Of a DNA stretch of 64,000 nt, positions 1-10,439 are shown piece by piece. Made by a program: the position numbers and the translations under genes. The number at the start of each line of letters is the position of its first letter. Within the stretch, counting starts at the first letter, position 1. The stretch spans positions 1,428,045-1,492,044 of the forward strand of contig CAJHNH020008543.1 of NCBI GenBank assembly GCA_905116865.2. Direction: 5' to 3'. Origin of the DNA: Candidula unifasciata. Its lineage: Eukaryota; Mollusca; Gastropoda; Stylommatophora; Geomitridae. The notes beneath the pieces are model-generated. The model made no database searches. It was not told the DNA's origin and saw nothing but the letters and a program-made list of their open reading frames with translations.

Positions 1-1064
1 AACATTTTGAGCACCCTGCAGCTGCCAACTTTTGTAGCAACCAGTACTGGGTGGGAGCTGTCCGGACAATCATTAACATCTGCTCCACATTGTAAGAGTC
101 TCTGAATGATCATCTCCTCATTCTTGCTGAAATTCTCGCTGCTAATTTCATGTTTTGCAAACATTGCCCTGAAAGAATCTTGGATAATGAATTTTCTGAC
201 GAATGGCTCACGAGCCTTTTGGTCCATCAAGATGTTAAAAAAAGCCACATCAGCCATTAAAACTGTTGCCAACAGTGGATTGTATATACTGGAACTGTAT
301 CTTATTAAGAATTTGACAGCACTTCCGATGCCCAACTTATCAGCAATGTCTTGTGCAGTCTCATTTCTGCAGTTTCTTATTTCTTCAAGTCCCTCTGCTG
401 CATTCTCTTGTGAATCAAGTAATAGTTTGATGACATCAACATTCCTAGCTTCTATTGCCTTCATTAATGCAGTGTACCCTTTTTTGTTCTGGTGATTCAC
501 GTTGATTCCTGTCTGTGCCAGGATGAGCTTCATCATCTCTACAGAACCTGCCAGACCAGCGGCATGTATCAATGCAGTGTCACCAAAATCATTTGATGCA
601 TTTATATTCACTTTTCTTCCAATTAAAAACTTGGCTATGTTGGTGAAACTGTGTTTTACACAAATCAACAAAAGAGTATTCCCATTTCTATCTCTGGTAT
701 GCACATCTGCTCCCAGATGAACAATTGTATCCACAAGGAATGTATACCCACGACAACAAGCAGATATCAATGACGTGTCCAGCTCATCTTGTGAGAATGT
801 TCGTTCGCTACTTACCACCTTTGGATCCTCTGTGTCTGTGATCAGTTCAATGATGTGTTTCAGAGTGTGAACATCCCCAGACAACTCCATGAAGTCAGCT
901 AGACTGTCATCTTCAAAATAATCAATGATGTGAAATAGAGTGGCTTTATGCCCAGTCAATAAAATGATGTGAATCAGAGTCTCAACATCATTAACACTGA
1001 AGACAGTTGTATTATCTGTTCCCACATGTTCAGCTTTTATGTCCATGTTTTTAGTGATATCCAT
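1..1064 (-). CDS. Ankyrin-repeat protein, 5' part (runs off the window)
   Basis: The reverse strand is open from an ATG at 1064 to the window edge (354 codons, no stop). It begins MDITKNMDIKAEH. It aligns without gaps over most of its length to the first 350 residues of the protein at 17885-20904, so it is a paralogue in the same orientation. The N-terminal ~90 residues have no clear motif. Ankyrin repeats follow, with typical GADVHTRDRNGNTLLL, FGDTALIHAA and KGYTALMKAIEA segments. Such repeats bind partner proteins, and nothing here shows which. Unlike its paralogue, this copy keeps one frame through the segment ...VATKVGSCRVLKM at the window edge. No intron is seen. Family assignment is firm; function is unknown. 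Confidence 0.85.
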   Translation of the reverse strand, partial: MDITKNMDIKAEHVGTDNTTVFSVNDVETLIHIILLTGHKATLFHIIDYFEDDSLADFMELSGDVHTLKHIIELITDTEDPKVVSSERTFSQDELDTSLISACCRGYTFLVDTIVHLGADVHTRDRNGNTLLLICVKHSFTNIAKFLIGRKVNINASNDFGDTALIHAAGLAGSVEMMKLILAQTGINVNHQNKKGYTALMKAIEARNVDVIKLLLDSQENAAEGLEEIRNCRNETAQDIADKLGIGSAVKFLIRYSSSIYNPLLATVLMADVAFFNILMDQKAREPFVRKFIIQDSFRAMFAKHEISSENFSKNEEMIIQRLLQCGADVNDCPDSSHPVLVATKVGSCRVLKM

Positions 1065-1257
1065 TTTACAGCAAGTTTGTTAGCTGTAGATTTTATTATC
1101 CAATTTGTCAGCAGTTGTAGATTTTTCTGGTAGCTAGATGATTATCCAGGCTGACAAGACATTTAAAACAGTTCTCTTGCTTACCCCCACAATCTCTTTA
1201 GAACTGTCACTCCTAGCATTTCTGTGAAGATTAAAAAAATATACATAATACTTTAAA

Positions 1258-1424
1258 TAAACAAACACACCCACACACACAGACAGATGTACGTACGTAC
1301 AGGCAGACGTATATAAAATGTATCTATAACATATGTATGTACATATGCACGTACATGCGTACACACATCCTACATACAAACCTACATATGTACATACATA
1401 CATACATACATACACACACACAAA
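1258..1424. repeat. Degenerate AC/GTAC/CATA simple repeat
   Basis: Mixed short tandem repeats (acac, gtac, catac) run upstream of the ankyrin gene. They create spurious low-complexity reading frames rich in C, Y and V. Confidence 0.8.
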
Positions 1425-1439
1425 TGCCCTTTCTGTATG

Positions 1440-1740
1440 CCCAATACTTTTTATTGTAAATTAAATTAAATTTGTCCTCATGTGCAAAAAACAAGAATGG
1501 ACACAGTGCCTTTCCAACAAGTATGCTGTAAGAATAGACTAATTGAGGGTTTCCTTGGAAGTCAGAGTGCATCTGTCCAAGAGGCAAGGAACCAACATTC
1601 TGCATATAAATATATCAGATCTGTAAAACAGATGTGCAAGCCATTCCAGAACAAGACTTAATTAAGTCCAGAGGTGGTCGAACAACCAGGACTGTCTGCT
1701 GGAGTTTACAGCCTATGAACACGTAGAAGAAATTAGATGA
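1440..1740 (+). repeat. Dispersed repeat family 1 (GAAGAAG-tailed), copy 1
   Basis: This shares a common consensus with 24720-25012 (+) and 17468-17655 (-), and its last part recurs at 6448-6630 (+). Shared landmarks, in order, are a GAGGCAAGGAACCAAC segment, TCTGTAAAACAGATG, AGTCCAGAGGTGG, and a terminal GAGTTTACAGCC followed by GAAGAA. It looks like a short interspersed element or the 3' end of a LINE. No pol III boxes were identified. Confidence 0.6.
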
Positions 1741-2364
1741 CGGTTGATTTGTGGGTTTACCATAAACTAAACCATGAACATCTGTAAACTTCCAGGTGGA
1801 TTTTGGGATACTGTTACATCATCTGTATCCATTCTATCTACAGAAGATGCAGCAATTAATTTAACAATAATGATGGTAATAAAAAAAAACTTGCTACCTC
1901 AAGCACAAGACTGTGTTGGTTCAGAGGCCCTATTTTGGACAGGAACAAAAAAAAATAGACCCATTGTCCATTAATGTAGGCACTTCAATCGTTGGCCGAA
2001 ACTGAAATAAATGGACGTTTTGAACAACGAATGCACTGGGGATCGGTATGCAGGTTAAAACTGTTTCATTTTAGTACCCATTAAAAACTAGTTTATCAGT
2101 GCATGTTGTTGACATTTGTCAACAGCATGGCGCATCTCGGGCAGTATTTCAACCCTGGCGGGCCCCACTCCTCTCCAGGTGGCCATTTCCCGTTAGCCTG
2201 TATCCTCACGGCTTCAGTTTTCAGTCTGCATCACGAGGAGGTGGGGGCTGGCATGTGCGATCATGGGACAACAGCAGGCTACCAAGCTTTGCTTTTCACC
2301 CTCCTAGGAGAGCTAGAAGCCCCCAACACTGCTGGCTGCAGTGCCAGGAGTGACCACACCTTAC

Positions 2365-2888
2365 AGACCAAGCAGCAAAATTTATGGAGATCCAAAAACA
2401 TTTCATGCAAAACTAAGATTAGATTGCTCAGAGCACTAGCTATAAGTACATTCACATATGGCTGTGAAACATGGACCTTAACAGCTGAACTTGAAAGAAA
2501 GATACAAACATTGGAAATGCAATGTTTCAGAAAAATTCTTGGCAAAAAATCATACAGAGACCACATTTCAAACAAAGAGGTTCACCATAAAATTATACAG
2601 CACACTGGCAACTATGAACATCTTTTAAGTACAGCCAAAGGGCGAAAAATGCAATGGTGTGGACATGTTATAAGACCTAACAGCCTCTCAAAAACAATAC
2701 TGCAGGGCTCAGAAGAGGGAAAGAGGCAGACCAAGAAAGACCTGGTTACAGGACCTGATTGACTGGACAGGTTTCAGGCCTGCAACCATGGAGTCCATTG
2801 CAACTGACCGCCAAAGGTGGAGAGAGCTGATCAGACAGTTAACAGAAACTGGTGACCCAATGACACATAGTGTTACGGGATGATGATG
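2365..2888 (+). pseudogene. LINE (RTE-like) reverse-transcriptase C-terminal fragment
   Basis: The frame contains STFTYGCETWTLTAEL, RKIQTLEMQCFRKILG and a WCGHVIR segment, the usual region after the RT catalytic core of RTE-type LINEs. A frameshift near 2715 separates the GRxRxTKKD part from the last residues (RWRELIRQL). The copy ends in TGATGATG at about 2880-2888, a tail typical of RTE elements. It is 5'-truncated and non-functional. Confidence 0.8.
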
Positions 2889-3267
2889 CTGACAACTGAG
2901 TAGCAAACACAGGTGCTCAAAGCCATCAATGGATATGTGTCTATCGAATAGCACATGTTTTAGATTAGGACCAGTGAAAAAATGACATTACTTAAAATAT
3001 ATGGTAGTAAAGTTCTATGACGTCACAAACTCTGCCGTGTTTTTGTTTTTTTCTTCTTCTTTCGTTCGCATATTTTTTGTTTTTTTAAATCTCAGGCTTT
3101 CAGTCCTTTCTAATATATAACTGGCAAGTTTAAACTAGAATATCTGACTTTTTTTTTTTACATAATATTTTTTTCGTGATCAAGTCTTGTGGAATTGGTA
3201 TAGCTGGGGAAAAACTGTGTGACATAGAATGCAAGACTGCGTCTATTTTATATTGAGAAAGCTGATT

Positions 3268-3567
3268 AATTGGACAAATAAATGGGCTATCCTCAGAATA
3301 ATGGTCCCAAATTATCGAGGCAGAGAATATACCCTAACAGAGCCTCAGTCACGTGTCAATTGCGCACTTCCGGTGACTTCCTCCACCGCCAAGAGTATCC
3401 CCCACGCCGTGGATACTCTCGGCAGTGGCGGAAGTTGTTAGAAGTGCGCAATTTAAGATGACGGAAGTGAGCAATTGACACATGACTGAGGCTCTGTTAG
3501 GGTATATTTTCCGCCTCGACAATTTAGGACCGTTATTCCGAGGATAGCCAATAAATGTTGACAAATT
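3268..3567. repeat. Foldback (long inverted repeat) DNA element
   Basis: The arm from about 3285 (GGCTATCCTCAGAATAATGG...) is the imperfect reverse complement of the arm ending at 3549. Both arms contain ATATACCCTAACAGAGCCTC and a TGTCAATTGC segment. The arms cover most of the ~265-bp unit, with a short GC-rich centre near 3400-3425 that is itself palindromic. It is a MITE-like foldback element. Target duplications were not clear. Confidence 0.7.
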
Positions 3568-3679
3568 ATACAATTTTAGGCTCTCCTCCGAACTTCTACC
3601 CGGCCAAACAAATACCCTAACAGGCCTCAGTCCTATGCAGAATGCGGACTTCCTGCAACGAACACATCGCGGCAAAACT

Positions 3680-3950
3680 AGGATCGGCTCCGAATAACAA
3701 AACAAATGCTCTAACAGTGTCTTAGCGATATGTTAATTGCGGACCTGTTTCTGCGACTATGCCGCACTGCCGACAGTATCCTCCACTGCGCGCGGCGTGG
3801 ATGGGGGGCTAGATTAGATGGCTGGGACTCGCAAGCAGCAGCTACCGCATCTCCTGCAACTTCCTCCAATTTATTTGCTTTGAGTCCCAGCCATCTAGTT
3901 TAGCCTGGCTCCGCGCGTAGCACTCTTGGCGGTGGTGGTAGTCGCTGGAA
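3680..3950. repeat. Palindromic module shared with 22323-22560
   Basis: The sequence begins CGGCTCCGAATAAC, continues through GCGCGGCGTGGATGGGG, and holds a hairpin with arms AGATGGCTGGGACTC (from about 3817) and GAGTCCCAGCCATCT (to about 3897). The copy at 22323-22560 has the same order and the same hairpin. Sub-motifs such as CCGCCAAGAGT recur in both orientations here and in the foldback just upstream. Confidence 0.7.
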
Positions 3951-3953
3951 AAT

Positions 3954-4312
3954 AAATTAACACTGCAAAAACAAAAATTCTAGACCTTACCAACAGTTCA
4001 GTTGATATCACGCTGAACAACAACAGCCTTGAAAAAGTCAACAGTTTCACTTATCTAGGGAGCAAGATGTCATCTACAGGAGATACCGCACCAGAAATAC
4101 CATTTAGAATAGCACTGGCATCTAGTGCCTTCAATAAACTGTCCAACATCTGGAAATCAAAGACACTTAGCAAACACACAAAACTCAAGATCTTCAATTC
4201 TTGTGTGATTCCAGTACTAACCTATGGATGAGAGAGCTGGAAATCAACGAAAACTCGGGACACAAAATTAGACAGTTTCGAAAATAAATGCCTTAGAAGA
4301 ATACTAAATTTC
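3954..4312 (+). pseudogene. LINE RT C-terminal fragment, 5' piece (host of the TIR insertion)
   Basis: The translation shows LEKVNSFTYLGSKMSSTG, FNKLSNIWKSKTLS and LKIFNSCVIPVLTYG, with a stop where Cys is expected (YG*ESW), then NKCLRRILNF. It resumes at 5207 after the inserted TIR element and is about 95% like the minus-strand copy at 36021-36606, which has no insertion. Confidence 0.85.
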
Positions 4313-4442
4313 GGCTCAACTTGCAGATTTGGCCGGCAAGCTGGACGGCGTCGGTCAGCGTAGTGGAAGCTCTTTCCCTTGGCCGCACTCACAACAACGA
4401 GCGGAAAAAGTCACAACTCAAACACGACAGTGAGGTCGACAT

Positions 4443-4530
4443 CAGGGCTGCCAATGCTTGGTTGTGCCCCCCAGATCTGGGTTTTTCTTTTGACGCTGCG
4501 GGGAAATCTGTTTTTTTTTTTTCTTTTCTG
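4443..4530 (+). mobile_element. hAT-like terminal fragment inside the TIR element
   Basis: CAGGGCTGCCAATGCTTGG followed by CCCCCCAGATCTGGG and TTTGACGCTGCGGGG matches the left part of the delimited hAT-like MITE at 47561-47795 (CAGGGCTACCAATGCTGGG, CCCCCAGATCTGGG, TTTGACGCTTTGGGG). Only this end is recognisable here. Confidence 0.6.
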
Positions 4531-4582
4531 TGTGTCTGTCTGTGGGTGTTTTGCCGATCTGTAAGCTTTAATGACTGATAAA

Positions 4583-4757
4583 TTTGGGTGGTTAGGGGTT
4601 GGGTTAGGGTTAGCGGTAGGATTAGGGTTTGGGTTAGGGGTAGGGTTAGGATTAGGGGTAGCGTTAGGGTCACGGTTAGGGTCACGGTTAGGGTTAGGAG
4701 TAGCGTTAGGGTTACGGTTAGAGGTAGAGTTAGGGTTAGGTGTAGCGTTAGATGTGA
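4583..4757 (+). repeat. Telomere-like (TTAGGG)n degenerate tract
   Basis: Repeated GGGTTAGGGTTAG-type hexamers have interspersed variants (GGGTCACGGTTAG, AGGGGTAGCGTTAG). An oppositely oriented CCCTAA tract lies at 4974-5070 in the same element. Confidence 0.85.
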
Positions 4758-4973
4758 CAATTGTGACGCCGTAGTTCCCTATAATCGCGCACAGTCGCAT
4801 GCACGCGCAAACAGTCGACGGACGGTGGATGCTACTGACACGGACAATTCGCTACCGATTGGGCACCAGCCGCGCGCTATTGCCGTCATATTTGCCACAC
4901 TTCCAGTGGCGCCACTTCCACAAACATCAGATTGTCTGCCTGTATTTCGACGTCTTACGTGAAAATTTTCACA

Positions 4974-5070
4974 TCTAACCCTAACCCTACCGCTAATCCA
5001 AACCAACCCTACACGCAACCGTAGGATGATAGGTAACCCTAGACGCAATCGTACGCAACCCTACACGCGG
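4974..5070 (-). repeat. Telomere-like (CCCTAA)n tract, inverted partner
   Basis: CATCTAACCCTAACCCTACCG, then AACCAACCCTACACGCAACC and GGTAACCCTAGACGC, are degenerate CCCTAA units. With the 4583-4757 tract they form an inner inverted pair inside the TIR element. Confidence 0.7.
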
Positions 5071-5206
5071 CCGGATGATGATAGGTAAGTATGTCATTTG
5101 ATTCGTGACTTTTTCCTCGACTTGTTTTGAGTTTGGCGAAGGGGCATAACTCCCACTAAGCCGACCGACGCCGTCCAGCTTGCCGGCCAAATCTGCAAGT
5201 AGAGCC

Positions 5207-5575
5207 TAAATTTCAAATGGTCAGATTTCCGAACCAATACACAAATAAGGCAAGAATCCAGGCAAGAGTATGTGTCTAATTTTATACGAAAACGCCACTG
5301 GAACTATGTCGGCCACGCCCTTAGAATGGATAAATCAAGACTTCCTTCTTACCAAGCCCACATTTGGACACCACAGGGGAAAAGATCTCGTGGAAGACCA
5401 AGGGAAACCCTACGTAGAACTATCATCAGGGAAGGCTCGCTCATGGGCACGCAAACATCCAAGACCTACAACAGATTGCAACGAATCGCCATGCATGGAG
5501 AGTCATGACCTCTGCCCTATGTGCCGCACTCGACACAAGAGGAAAGACTAACTAACTAACTAATACTAATACTAT
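5207..5575 (+). pseudogene. LINE RT C-terminal fragment, 3' piece and tail
   Basis: This continues the LINE interrupted at 4312: KWSDFRTNTQIRQESR, YVSNFIRKRHWNYVGHALRM, TPQGKRSRGRPRETL and RLQRIAMHGES, with frame loss near the end. The 3' end is GACTAACTAACTAACTAATAC. The same end, reversed, closes the copy at 36021. Confidence 0.85.
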
Positions 5576-5599
5576 TCACTCTCATCACTGGTTACCGGT

Positions 5600-5870
5600 T
5601 ACCTTAGCTCAAAACACAACAAATTGACGATGTTTACCAAAAGTTAATGATGACAGAGGTGACTGCAGTTCAGCTGATATCCAGAAATGAAGACGCTTCC
5701 GAATGAGTTGAGCTTCTTAGTCAAAGCATGTGATTAAATAATTAATAGTGTTATCATGCCCACACCGACCACAGATACGCTGTTTTGTATCGTACCTCTT
5801 TTACTCTGTCACGTGATTTTGTCACTTCCGGGACCTAGTTACATTCGTCATTCGACTTCAAGGATTTTAT
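5600..5870. repeat. Dispersed repeat family 2, copy 1
   Basis: ACAAATTGACGATGTTTACC and later TCACGTGATTTTGTCACTTC-CGGGACC recur at 23085-23320 in the same order. No coding potential is seen. It follows directly after the LINE tail. Confidence 0.65.
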
Positions 5871-6430
5871 AACTGCAACTGTCACCATTCCCAGGTCGAC
5901 CCAGCCTTAAATGGGTACCAAGTAAAGTTCTAGGAAATAAAGGTGGTCAGTGGAATGCTGAATAAATCACTCACCAAAGTACGATTGGTCAACAAAATAT
6001 AGGTCTAGCCCTGTATGCCCAATACGCACGAATGTGTGGAAAAGGATGCTTTACTATCATCCATCGGTGGAAGGATACAAAAAATGTCTATGTAATCTTC
6101 GAAGATATTTATTTTAACAGTTAAACATGCTGAGGAGGATCAGCTTACAAACATTTAACAGCTTAAAAAACAGGACATAAATTCAGTAGTAAGAAATCTA
6201 CTATATTACAGCACAAAATAATAACGCCAAAGAATTTGGGTGAGCTGACTGAGAGCACGGGGATTGAAAGCAGGTGCAGGAGACTGTGTTTCTCTTGCAA
6301 CAACAAATAGTAATGTCAGTTATTTAAATCAAGAATTCCGATTTCTTTTGAGAAAAAAAAAATAATTAAAAGGTCGACCACTTTCAGACTGCTGCTAGCT
6401 ACCCGATGCTGCTAACCACGGCCAGCTCCA
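5871..6430. other. Unassigned non-coding stretch
   Basis: AT-rich sequence without convincing reading frames, RNA-gene boxes or repeat structure that I can recognise. Confidence 0.5.
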
Positions 6431-6630
6431 GATTTTTATATTGCAAATATGCAAAAGAAGTCGATGAAGTACCAGAATTTTCCGCAAGAGTTTACAGCCA
6501 GTGTTCGCGAAGCAAAGCAAAAGCCAGTTTACAAAAATTAACAGACCGTAAAACTGCAAATATGCGAAAGAAGTTGATGAACTACCAAAAGTTTCAGCAA
6601 GAGTTTACAGCCAGTGTTCGCGAAGCATAA
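6430..6630 (+). repeat. Dispersed repeat family 1, two tandem 3' ends
   Basis: Two tandem ~123-bp units end in GAGTTTACAGCCAGTGTTCG followed by CGAAGC (first unit ~6448-6515, second ~6571-6628). Each resembles the 3' part of the 24720-25012 repeat (GGACGAACAACCAGAACTG...GAGTTTTACAGCC). The 74-codon frame across it is a by-product of the duplication. Confidence 0.6.
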
Positions 6631-6639
6631 GTCAAATGG

Positions 6640-8030
6640 TTAAGGATTAATATTATTAGTGTACTGCTACAACATTTAATTATACTGTTAGTCAACAATA
6701 AGTAAAGAGGCAAAGAGTGACTTGCTGTGAGAGGTTAGTTAGTAAATTAAATATTATTTTCATCCACTTACCTAGAGCTCCGAAATATCTTGACACAATT
6801 TATCCACAGTGTGGTTGCACCATTTATGCACAGTCAATATGAAATCAATAGTTTTCTTCAAACACAAGATAGTTTGCACCTGACAACTGTCGATATTCTC
6901 CAGAAATGGCTTCTAAATTACCTGTTTGTATTATCCCTAAAAGTAAGATTTCTACATTTAAAGTAGAAAAGTTTATAAACAGCCAGTTCCCAAAAATCCG
7001 AACTACTGACTAGAAACAGTGACACTGACACACACATCACAACACGACTGTCTCCCGTGAATTAAAATTACTGTATATCCACTTCACAATATCCATTTGT
7101 AGATTTGTAATACGAATACGTTTAGAACACAGGACTTTGTAAGCATATGTCACACATTGCAACATGGAAACGCTCACAGTAACCTAATTTCGAGGGGGAC
7201 TCCTCCAAAATGTACCTTTATTCAGTTGTGATGACTGAATAATTAGAGAAGGGCGTGCTGCTAACAGTCTCCTCCTATATTTGTGGTCTGGGTTATTTGG
7301 TCACTTTCGTGACTAATTTCTAGTATTTGAGCCGTTTCTGGGTGTCACATACCCCTCGTGTCGAGTGCTTGATTTAAGGATTTCTCCTTAAGAACCAACA
7401 ACACTCTGAAATAATAATGTTGAGGCGTAGGCACGTATTGTCTAAGGGAGATCCCGTGGCCAATATACACCCCAACTTATTTCAGGAGTAGGGCAACTCA
7501 AGCTCTAGCTCTACAGAATATCTAATATTCCTAGGCACACTTGGCTGGACTCCCCCACTACTATAAAAAGCTAGCCCCCAGGTTATGATAGTATACTATC
7601 ATAGCCATGTTAACACAGATTACACTGATTAATCACACAAACATAAAACTAGACAGTTAGAATGGTGAAACAGGGACACCTAAGCCAGCCATGAAAGTTT
7701 CTGAGAATGCATGTAATATATTCAATATATACATATAGATAAATATCAAGACAATCAAGATGGTTTCCAGTGAAAGGAGTTCATGACTTAATGTCACAGC
7801 AATGATGTTGAAACAGCCAGAGATTGTTCTTATGCCAGTATATAGTTCATCACGGTGAACCAAAGGGGAGCATAGACAGAGAGCATGTAGGTCATCCGAG
7901 ATGTACTTAACCAAACTGGTAGGTCTCTGTTCCTCTCAGTCCATGGTGACTTGAACTGGCTGACTCTATAGATTGCTTTTCTCTCTGGTTGATCTGGCAC
8001 CCACTGATCGTATCTCTTGTGAGGACAAAG
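6640..8030. other. Unassigned non-coding stretch
   Basis: There are no supported genes. The sequence is of mixed composition with scattered stops in all frames. I see nothing in it beyond short AT-rich runs. Confidence 0.5.
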
Positions 8031-8039
8031 GAACTTCAC

Positions 8040-8222
8040 TGGAGCCCAACAAAGCTCCTGAAGAAGACTTCCTTGGATTGACGACACAGGTAGCCTGCAA
8101 TACTGACACTCAGCCACTGGAACTCACACACAAGCTCTTGAAGAAGGATTCCTTGGGTTGATGACACAGGTGGCCTGCAAGACTGTCACTCAGCTACTGG
8201 AACTCACACACAAACTCCTGAC
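8040..8222. repeat. ~79-bp tandem duplication
   Basis: Segments starting at a TGGAACTCACACACAA landmark repeat with a period of about 79 bp (2.3 copies). They share CTTGAAGAAG, CCTTGG(G/A)TTGA and GACACAGGT(G/A)GCCTGCAA. Confidence 0.75.
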
Positions 8223-8229
8223 ATGTTGA

Positions 8230-9420
8230 TGTTCTGCCAACAATAGGTAGGGTTTTGGGTAGGATTTGTGATAGGAATGGGATGGTGATTGCTGGTTATG
8301 GGTTGGTGATTGCTGGTTGGACTGTGATTCGTCTGCCTGACTTCTAAGGAGATTTCATCCCGAGCTTAGGAATCCTTCAAGGATTAACTGGTACTTTGAA
8401 AGCGTCAAAGTTGTGGAGTGAATTACAAAGTCTTTGACACCTCAGAAGTTTGGCAAAAGAATCTCCGCTCAGACTAAACTTGGCGTCTCTAGGAAAGAAG
8501 TCCATGTATTCGTGCCCAAGGAGTAAAAAGGCTTACAGGAATTTCTGAATTATACACAAGAAATCTTCATCCCACAGTTGCAAGTTTGAAAATGTAGACT
8601 TCTCAAAACAACAAGAGGGCCCAGAAGTGTTTTTCACCAGATAGAGGTATATATCAATATAGAGACTATATACCCACCCCACCCCCCCCCCTCCCCCGGA
8701 CGGGTTTAAGTTTGAAATGTGACGTGCCCGCTTAGGGAAGTCAGCGTCACGAACAGTCCACTGTGTAGGGTTGGCTGTTCACTCCACGACACTGGGCTTG
8801 ATGCGTCCTTCCGATTCAGACCGCTCGTCCTCTACCCTGTTGTTAATTGTGCATGTCTTTCCTCTTCTTACTTGGTGTTGCCTCTTGGTTTTGTCTCTCT
8901 CTGATTTGGCCAGGCGTATTTCGTAGAAGAGCGAGCTTTTTTACATAACGTCCTTTGGACCACCATTTACAATTTTAAATATTTTATTTTGCCAAAAAGT
9001 ACTGAAAACAGTTTTTGATTTTGAATCGTTCCGAAATGTGAAAATATTTCGCGTGTGATTATAATGGTCTTATAGTTGTCTTTCTGCAATAAGAACGGGT
9101 TAGTCATGTCGTGGATATGTGTGTGAAATGTTGTGTGGAGCCTCAAAGTGATCTAATCGTCATTTGTTAGAGTGTGATCCGGCCGTGTCAGTTTTGGGTT
9201 GGCAGCTAGGCTCCGGTGTACGTAAATACCAGATACCCGGGGCACCCAGCTCACGCTTTGAGATCCATTAAAATCAAGAAAAGCTTGGCGCTTTTTTTTT
9301 TTAATTTCTTGGTTTTTGTGAGTCTGATTGGTTCCTTATTTTAACTTTGTTTGGCCTGTCGTTGGTACAGGAGGTATCTTATCCAAGAATACATATTGTG
9401 AGTAATTCCTGCTCGTAGAA
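8230..9420. other. Unassigned non-coding stretch
   Basis: A short GGTGATTGCTGGTT duplication lies near 8285-8320 and a C-rich run near 8678-8700. I found no gene. Confidence 0.5.
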
Positions 9421-9421
9421 T

Positions 9422-9438
9422 CCCCCCCCCCCCCTCCT

Positions 9439-9501
<63 letters not shown>
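9422..9501. repeat. C tract followed by (GA)n microsatellite
   Basis: A run of about 12 C at 9422 precedes about 60 bp of uninterrupted GA dinucleotides. Confidence 0.95.
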
Positions 9502-9505
<4 letters not shown>

Positions 9506-9639
9506 AAAGTATGGAAATGATTTAATATATTGAAAAACAAGGAATAATTTTTGAAGTATTGAGAAGGATTAACTTTACCGATAGTAGGTTTTTTTCTTTC
9601 TTTCGAAATTAAGTAATAACAACGAATTTAATCTGTTGC

Positions 9640-10340
9640 GCGACATTGAAACGAGTACTAAGAGTAAATCAGAATGTTGCTTTCCTCATTTCCTTCCGGT
9701 GCCTTATTCTTATTGAATGCCCTTGACTGCAATGGAGTCAGTCTTCTAACAACCAATGCCCCACAGATCTGACCTTCGTAGCCACTTGTCTTGATGTTTG
9801 GTTGGGTGGTATCTTTCCGTCTTTCCAGACGACGTAAGTTCAAATTCTCTTTCGTTGACCACTTTCAGCTAGGTCCGCTCACATTTCTGCTCACTTTCCT
9901 TTCAGCTATATTTGTGGTGACGTTTTCTGGTCTCGATCTCATTTGGTTTTGGATTGTGTTCAATATTTGTCGCTTTCTATTTGTTGTGGTTTCCGCTCTT
10001 GCTGTTGCTTTTGTAATTTGGCTGGCCCTGTGCTGCGCTCCAGATGATTGGGTGTTGAATCGATTTATTGTGGTATTCCTTGTCTGTTTGTTGTTTCCGG
10101 GGAAAGTAAATTGCCTATCCTAAAAAGGACCGGCGGTTGATTGACTTGGGCAGGTACTGATGGCAATACTGGTGAGGTCTGGTATTATTTGGTGATTTCC
10201 TCTTATCCTTGTTGTAAAGTACTTCTCCTACATAGGGTTTCGGTAATTTTGGCCTTGGTTGTGTCGTATTAGTGTTTGAGGTAACGGTGTCGACCTCGTT
10301 TGACTTCAGACGACGTAAGATACGACATCTTGATGACTGC
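9640..10340 (-). other. Possible decayed basic reading frame, unassigned
   Basis: The minus strand has two adjoining open stretches (10342-10115, then on to about 9890 past one stop) rich in N, Q, T, R and K. The plus strand in the same place reads as a hydrophobic frame. The composition would suit a LINE ORF1 nucleic-acid-binding protein, and an RT-bearing LINE on the opposite strand follows directly. No motif supports an identity. Confidence 0.2.
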
Positions 10341-10439
10341 ACTGGCGGAAAAGGAGGTCAGTCCATGGTTGGTGAATTGGGTTGCAGCTGTCTTGTAATA
10401 GGTCGGGTTGTTCTCCGACTGGGCTCATGGACCTCAGGA

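Larger units (their letters stand above)
4313..5206. mobile_element. Non-autonomous TIR DNA transposon with telomere-like interior
   Basis: The termini are long inverted repeats. The left end, GGCTCAACTTGCAGATTTGG, continues for about 60 bp with very high match to the reverse complement of the right end, and weakly to ~115 bp (a GAAAAAGTCAC segment in both). The host LINE segment TAAATTTC is duplicated at 4305-4312 and 5207-5214 (8 bp; 9 bp if the shared C is counted). The uninterrupted LINE copy at 36021-36606 has this segment once. There is no transposase frame. Long TIRs with an 8-9-bp duplication fit a hAT- or Mutator-like MITE; the superfamily is uncertain. Confidence 0.85.

Noticed and set aside
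4583..4757. True telomere or chromosome end
   Set aside because: The tract is short, degenerate, paired with an inverted tract and enclosed by transposon TIRs.
4389..4962. Four overlapping frames with TLTLTL and NPNPNP repeats
   Set aside because: Translations of the telomere-like hexamers on both strands.
9791..10123. 110-codon hydrophobic frame that looks like a membrane protein
   Set aside because: T-rich strand opposite a basic N/Q/K-rich stretch. No start context or family, so more likely antisense of a decayed frame.
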